40,354 nt of DNA from a virus. The notes below the pieces were generated by a model. It was not told the DNA's origin, did not search any database, and worked only from the letters and a program-made list of their open reading frames with translations. Of this stretch, positions 36,681 through 40,354 are shown piece after piece (the first letter of the stretch is position 1; the number at the start of each line of letters is the position of its first letter). The stretch is from positions 1 to 40,354 of IMG/VR virus record IMGVR_UViG_3300036832_000801; one strand, given 5' to 3'. Both the position numbers and the translations under genes were made by a program.

Positions 36681-36943
36681 GCGAGCCCGCCGAGCCGTTC
36701 CAGCTCGACGGCGCCGCCAAGCCCGGCGCCCCGTTCACGTTCACTTTCCGGGGCCTCGGCTACGTGCTGCCGCCGGTCCAGTCCTGGCCCATCACCATCA
36801 TGACGATGCTCTCCAACGGCCTGGTCGAGCAAGCCCTGGCCGACCTGCTCGGCGAGGAGCGCGCCCAGCGGCTCGCCGACGACGGGATGACCGTGGGGCA
36901 CATGTCCGCGCTGATGGACGAGGCGTCGAAGCCCGACCGCTAG
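36677..36943 (+). CDS. Tail-assembly-chaperone-like protein (second copy, opposite strand)
   Basis: 88 residues from ATG at 36677, overlapping the previous stop. The sequence PFTFTFRGLGYVLPPVQSWP and then MTVGHMSALMDEASKPD lines up with the short tail chaperone at 21788-22150 (PFRFTYKGVIYELPNQKLWP and LVVGELHLLMEAAAAD), with about the same spacing between blocks. It lacks the frameshift extension. Its TAG stop lies in the palindrome CTAG that is also the stop of the converging tail fibre gene. Either a duplicate from another phage or a chaperone working with the neighbouring tail fibre. Confidence 0.7.
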   Translation: MSEPAEPFQLDGAAKPGAPFTFTFRGLGYVLPPVQSWPITIMTMLSNGLVEQALADLLGEERAQRLADDGMTVGHMSALMDEASKPDR

Positions 36944-39243
36944 GGCGCCACGCCCCAGATGCCGCCGCCCGCAGCGGCCAGCACCGACCACGCGCAGCCG
37001 ACCACGGCCTTGCTCGGCGTCCAGTCGTAGGACGGCGAGGTGTCGGTCACGTAGGGGAACGACCCGTCCGGCGCCTGGATCGCCAGCATGTCGGTGATCG
37101 TGGAGTACCACCGGGCCTGGTCGCCGACGGCGAGGAACGCCAGCGCCGCCGCCATGGTGCCCTCGGCCCAGATCGTCGGCACCGAGCCGGGATACTGCGG
37201 GTCGGCCGGCCGGATCGGCGCGTACCCGGCCCCGCCGTGCATCACGTGCCGGTAGGGCGCCAGCACCGCCGGGGCGGTGATCGCCACGGCACGGTCCGGG
37301 TGGCCGCTCTGCGCCGCCATGATCGCCGCCCACGTGTGGCAGTCCAGCGGGTCGGCGGTGTCCGGCCCGGTGTCTTTCATGCCCTGGTAGTAGCGGCCGT
37401 TCACCGCGTCCCACAGCGTGCCGTGGATCGCCGCCGCCAGCGTGTCCGCCTGCTGCTGCCAGGTGCCGCCGAGGACCTGCGCGGCCCGCGTCAGGCAGTG
37501 CCACGCGTCCAGGTTGTGCTCGGTCGACGCCCACGTCAGGTCTTGCGCCGGGTCGAACTGGCCGCCGCTGGTCGAGTCGTAGACGCCGGTCCCGCCCAGG
37601 TACAGGCCCGCCGTGGTGCCCGCCGCCGACATCATCGTGCCCAGGTAGGCCAGCGCGCGGCCCGCCGCCGCCGCCAGCACCGAACGGCGCGCGTACACCG
37701 GGGCCTGCCCGGCGAACTCGGCCGAGCAGAACGCGCCGATGTAGGCCAGCAGCGCGTCGGTGCAGATCGCGTGCGACCCGGTGCGGTAGGCGGGGTCGCC
37801 GAGCGACGGCGCGAGCTGCTGGCCCGAGAAGATGAACCCGCCGTCCGACGCCCCGCCCGCCGTCTGGAACCGCAGCAGCCCGGCCACCAGCTGGCCGGCC
37901 TGCGCGCGGTCGCCGCGGGCGATCGCCGCGAACAGGCACAGCGCCTGGTCGTAGGCGTAGGACTGGGTGACGAAATTCGACCCGAACCCAGGCTCCCCCG
38001 GCGCCACCAGGTAGGAGCGGACCGCGCCGGACAGCGGCGGCGCGTCGGCCAGCACCGCCCCGGTCGAGCGGCGCGTCAGCCGGTAGCCCTTGCGCCCCGC
38101 CAGCGAGTGCGTGAACGAGAACCGCCCGGCCGCCGTCGCGGTCTGCGACGACACCGGGTAGACCGCATCGGTCACCACGTAATGCTCGGCCGCGACGTCG
38201 GCGAACGCCGCCGCGCTCGGCCACTTCTCGCCCACCTGCGCATTGCCGTTCGCGGTGTCCAGCAGGCCGAAGAACCACTGACCCGCCTGGTCGGGCGCCA
38301 CCGACGACAGGTCAACCGCCCACGTGCCCGTCCCGGCGTCCACCGGCTGCGGCGCGATGAACGGGTAGAACACGTCGGTCAGCTTGTACGCCTGCACGAC
38401 GAGCCCGGCGCGCGGCGCGATCGCCAGGCCGCCGAACACCGTGCCCCGGAACGAGTCGGGCAGCGCCCCGACCGGGTTGGCCACCGTCACCGGGCACGGC
38501 GCCGACGGCTCGTCTGTGCCCAGCACCAGCGCGTAAGCGCCGGCCACCGGCCCGGTGTAGGACGCCTGCCAGTCGCTATCGGGCCGCAGCCACGACGCCG
38601 AGGTGGGCACCGCCAGCGGCCCCGCCTGGCTGGCGATGAAGCCCGCCGAGCGCGCCGCCATCGCCGACACCGCGCTCTGCACGCCGCCCGCGCCGCCCGC
38701 CCAGCTCACCAGGCCGCCCGCCGACGTTGCGACCGCGCCGTCCGGCGTGCCCGGCGGCGGCGTGTTCACGCCAGGGTCGCCCTGCGGGCCGCGCACCACC
38801 GTGGCGCCCGCCGGGGTCGACGGAATGGGCTGCTGGTCGGTCAGGTACACCGTGCCGCCCGCCGGGACGTCGACGCGGAACGCGGTGCGCGTCGCCCCCT
38901 CGATCGTCGGCTTGCACGTCCACCACCACGCCTGGTCGGTGCCCGGCTGCCCGGTGTTCGCCACCAGGTACAGCGGATCGCCGTCCGGGGTCACCGGGTT
39001 GCCGCCGCCGTCGATCACCGCGCCGACCGCCGCCAGGTAGACCGTGTCGTGCTGCGCGGTGAAGATCAGCGTGTCGACGCTCGGCGTGAAAGCCAGCTGT
39101 GACCCGGCCGGGAACCGGGCATCCGGCGCCGTGTCGGCGTCCCCCGCCGTGTCGACGCCCACCACGATGGAGCGGCCGAGCACCAGGCCCGTCAGGATGT
39201 ACGGCGGCAGCGGGACCGGGGCCGGCGCCGCGAGGACGGTCAC
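36940..39243 (-). CDS. Tail fibre/receptor-binding protein with glycosidase-like C-terminal domain
   Basis: 767 residues from GTG/ATG-type start at 39241-39243. The N-terminal ~150 residues are beta-rich; a short collagen-like patch (VVRGPQGDPGVN, ~155) follows. Residues ~190-390 are beta repeats. From ~410 a helical toroid appears: NFVTQSYAYDQALCLFAAIA, YRTGSHAICTDALLAYIGAF, LTWASTEHNLDAWHCLTRAA, VPTIWAEGTMAAALAFLAVG and DGSFPYVTDTSPSYDWTPSK. Repeated helix pairs with aromatic and acidic residues in the turns (STEHN, IWAEG) are the hallmark of (alpha/alpha)6 glycosidases. It probably binds or cuts a host surface polysaccharide. The specific family cannot be named from here. Confidence 0.7.
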   Translation of the reverse strand: MTVLAAPAPVPLPPYILTGLVLGRSIVVGVDTAGDADTAPDARFPAGSQLAFTPSVDTLIFTAQHDTVYLAAVGAVIDGGGNPVTPDGDPLYLVANTGQPGTDQAWWWTCKPTIEGATRTAFRVDVPAGGTVYLTDQQPIPSTPAGATVVRGPQGDPGVNTPPPGTPDGAVATSAGGLVSWAGGAGGVQSAVSAMAARSAGFIASQAGPLAVPTSASWLRPDSDWQASYTGPVAGAYALVLGTDEPSAPCPVTVANPVGALPDSFRGTVFGGLAIAPRAGLVVQAYKLTDVFYPFIAPQPVDAGTGTWAVDLSSVAPDQAGQWFFGLLDTANGNAQVGEKWPSAAAFADVAAEHYVVTDAVYPVSSQTATAAGRFSFTHSLAGRKGYRLTRRSTGAVLADAPPLSGAVRSYLVAPGEPGFGSNFVTQSYAYDQALCLFAAIARGDRAQAGQLVAGLLRFQTAGGASDGGFIFSGQQLAPSLGDPAYRTGSHAICTDALLAYIGAFCSAEFAGQAPVYARRSVLAAAAGRALAYLGTMMSAAGTTAGLYLGGTGVYDSTSGGQFDPAQDLTWASTEHNLDAWHCLTRAAQVLGGTWQQQADTLAAAIHGTLWDAVNGRYYQGMKDTGPDTADPLDCHTWAAIMAAQSGHPDRAVAITAPAVLAPYRHVMHGGAGYAPIRPADPQYPGSVPTIWAEGTMAAALAFLAVGDQARWYSTITDMLAIQAPDGSFPYVTDTSPSYDWTPSKAVVGCAWSVLAAAGGGIWGVAP

Positions 39244-39247
39244 CGCG

Positions 39248-39610
39248 CTACGGCGTCAGCCGCACCGCGAGCAGCCACCACAGCGGCCCGGCAAGCAGGA
39301 TCGCGGCCAGCAGCACGAGCAGGACGCCGATTACCCGCCACCGCGTCCAGCCCGGCCCGAGGATGAAGTCGCCGATGGCTTCGAAGCCCGTGGCGAGGCC
39401 GTCCGTGACGTCGGCGGCGAAGGCGCCGAGGGGGCCGAGGGTGACGCCGGGGGTGCCATCCGGCCCGGCGGCACGAGCCCCGGCGCGCTCGGCGGGACGG
39501 CGGCCCGGTGCCGAACCGGAGTCTCCGTGAACCGGCCCGACCCCGTGCGCGGCTGATGCCTGGCCTGGCTCTGCGCCGAGTGTCGTTTCGCGGCCATCGT
39601 TCGCCTCCAT
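39248..39610 (-). CDS. One-span membrane protein, holin candidate
   Basis: 120 residues if started at ATG 39608-39610. The C-terminal third is GVTLGPLGAFAADVTDGLAT, then a Trp-rich hydrophobic span (RVIGVLLVLLAAILLAGPLW) near the end. The first 60 residues are flexible Gly/Ala/Arg. A second ORF in another frame (39331-39597, MAAKRHSAQSQARHQPRTGS) starts with a much better ribosome site (GGAGG, six bases), so the true product may begin there and shift frame, or both may be made. A holin or membrane anchor role is possible since no holin is found near the endolysin. Confidence 0.55.
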   Translation of the reverse strand: MEANDGRETTLGAEPGQASAAHGVGPVHGDSGSAPGRRPAERAGARAAGPDGTPGVTLGPLGAFAADVTDGLATGFEAIGDFILGPGWTRWRVIGVLLVLLAAILLAGPLWWLLAVRLTP

Positions 39611-39639
39611 CGGCGGTCACCGTCCCCCGGTCGCATTCT

Positions 39640-39655
39640 GCACGCCGAGGCGTGC
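39640..39655 (-). terminator. Small hairpin between initiator stop and the membrane-protein start
   Basis: GCACGCC and GGCGTGC are perfect complements around a two-base gap (GA). It lies 21 bases beyond the stop of the initiator gene on the minus strand. Short and without U-tract, so only a weak terminator candidate. Confidence 0.3.
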
Positions 39656-39675
39656 CCCCGGCAAGACCCTAGCGC

Positions 39676-40354
39676 TCAGAACGGCGGATCGTCGCCGTCT
39701 TCGGGCAGGTCAACGTCGGTGATGTCCCTCGGGTCTTCCTCGCCGTCGTCCGGAGCCTCGGCCACGCCCGCCGCCGCCAGCGCCTCACGGGCCTCGGCGA
39801 GCTGGGCCGCCGCGAGGGCCTCGCCGTGCAGCTGACGCGACGGCGGCGCCACCGGGACCGCCTCGGCGCGGGGCCGCTCGGCGAGCCGCTTGCGGGCCTC
39901 CGCCGCGCCACGGTGCGCCACGTCGGCCGCCACGTCGTCATCGAGCGTGTCCTGCACCGGCCGGGGCTGGTCCCACGGCGGCATCGGCGCGTCGCCGACG
40001 GACTCGTACCCGCCGGAGCCGCGCAGGCCCGCCGACCGGATCGCCGTCACCGGGTCCAGCCCGCGGGGCGGCATGCTCGGCGCCGACGGCGCCCACTTGC
40101 GCGCCCCGTCACGGGTCGCCAGCGCCGCCGAGACGTACCGGGCCGCGTTGTCGATCTTCCGCCCGCCGATGATGCGCAGCCGGACCCCTCGGGCCTGCTG
40201 CCGGTTCACCGTGAAGCCGTGCGCGGCGAGCATGATCACGATCCGCTGGTCAAGTTCGTCGTCGTCGTCCGGGTTGTTCGAATTACTCGAAATCCGGTCG
40301 TCGTCCGGGTCGCGCGCGCGCCCCCGGGCGGGCGCGCGCGCGTCGACAACCCCC
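39676..40354 (-). CDS. Replication initiator, C-terminal part (gene continues from window position 693)
   Basis: Continuation of the initiator whose N-terminus is at 1-693. This half reads ELDQRIVIMLAAHGFTVNRQ, then VRLRIIGGRKIDNAARYVSA as a small alpha/beta unit, then PRGLDPVTAIRSAGLRGSGG, a long Ala/Glu-rich helix (AAEARKRLAERPRAEAVPVA), and an acidic end (DDGEEDPRDITDVDLPEDGD). The full protein is 404 residues. C-terminal regions of such initiators contact the replicative helicase or its loader. The last 157 bases repeat window 1-157 with three changes. Confidence 0.75.
   Translation of the reverse strand, partial: GVVDARAPARGRARDPDDDRISSNSNNPDDDDELDQRIVIMLAAHGFTVNRQQARGVRLRIIGGRKIDNAARYVSAALATRDGARKWAPSAPSMPPRGLDPVTAIRSAGLRGSGGYESVGDAPMPPWDQPRPVQDTLDDDVAADVAHRGAAEARKRLAERPRAEAVPVAPPSRQLHGEALAAAQLAEAREALAAAGVAEAPDDGEEDPRDITDVDLPEDGDDPPF
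40198..40354. repeat. Terminal repeat of window positions 1-157
   Basis: 157 bases identical to 1-157 except three substitutions close to the right end (window 127, 130 and 144 of the first copy: A, T and A against C, G and C here). It shows the genome closes on itself. Read as codons of the initiator, two changes are silent third-position changes (Ala, Arg) and one is Ser to Ala. Confidence 0.9.

Overview
The window is a complete, circularly closing genome of a temperate, tailed (siphovirus-type) phage of a very GC-rich actinobacterium. The first 157 bases recur at the end (40198-40354) with three substitutions, so the unique circle is about 40,197 bp. The window edge cuts one gene, the replication initiator, in two. 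The actinobacterial assignment rests on the high GC content, the frequent GTG starts, the GTGA/ATGA start-stop overlaps, and gene families typical of actinophages (P27-type small terminase, NlpC/P60 plus lysozyme tape measure, RecT/RecB-like pair, large serine integrase).

Layout. (1) 693-6476, all on the minus strand: an early operon read from a likely promoter near 6700 through an XRE-type regulator, a Cas4/RecB-like exonuclease, a RecT annealing protein, a string of small accessory genes, a Holliday-junction-resolvase-like nuclease and the DnaD/O-like initiator, which runs through the window edge into 39676-40354. (2) 6931-10474: the lysogeny and control region. A large serine integrase (minus) faces a plus-strand operon that begins with a small ribbon-helix-helix-like protein. 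A 44-bp near-palindrome, the best attP or operator candidate, lies between them. (3) 10559-29192, all minus, read from right to left: terminase large subunit, portal, scaffold, capsid, head-tail connectors, tail tube, the tail chaperone pair with a -1 frameshift site, a 2004-residue tape measure, distal tail and minor tail proteins, a small acidic protein and an amidase endolysin. (4) 29193-33485: an accessory island lying between the small and large terminase genes. It has small genes of unknown function, several strong hairpin terminators, two paralogous zinc-ribbon-like proteins and an unusual repeat region. (5) 33486-35829, minus: HNH nuclease, ParB-like protein, a candidate TET-associated-type glycosyltransferase and the P27-type small terminase. 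(6) 35974-36943, plus: three small genes, the last resembling the tail-assembly chaperone. (7) 36940-39610, minus: a tail fibre with a glycosidase-like C-terminal domain and a one-span membrane protein.

Together the genes describe a temperate siphovirus that initiates replication with its own initiator but encodes no polymerase. It has its own annealing-type recombination pair, probably packages with TerS/TerL plus HNH, and integrates with a serine recombinase. The points most worth following up are: an iteron array inside the initiator gene (a lambda-like origin), the 44-bp near-palindrome next to the integrase, an array of anti-Shine-Dalgarno-like repeats in the accessory island, the predicted DNA-modifying glycosyltransferase next to ParB/HNH with no recognisable base hydroxylase, and a second tail-chaperone-like gene in an opposite-strand operon. 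All family assignments come from reading the sequence by eye; no database search was run.
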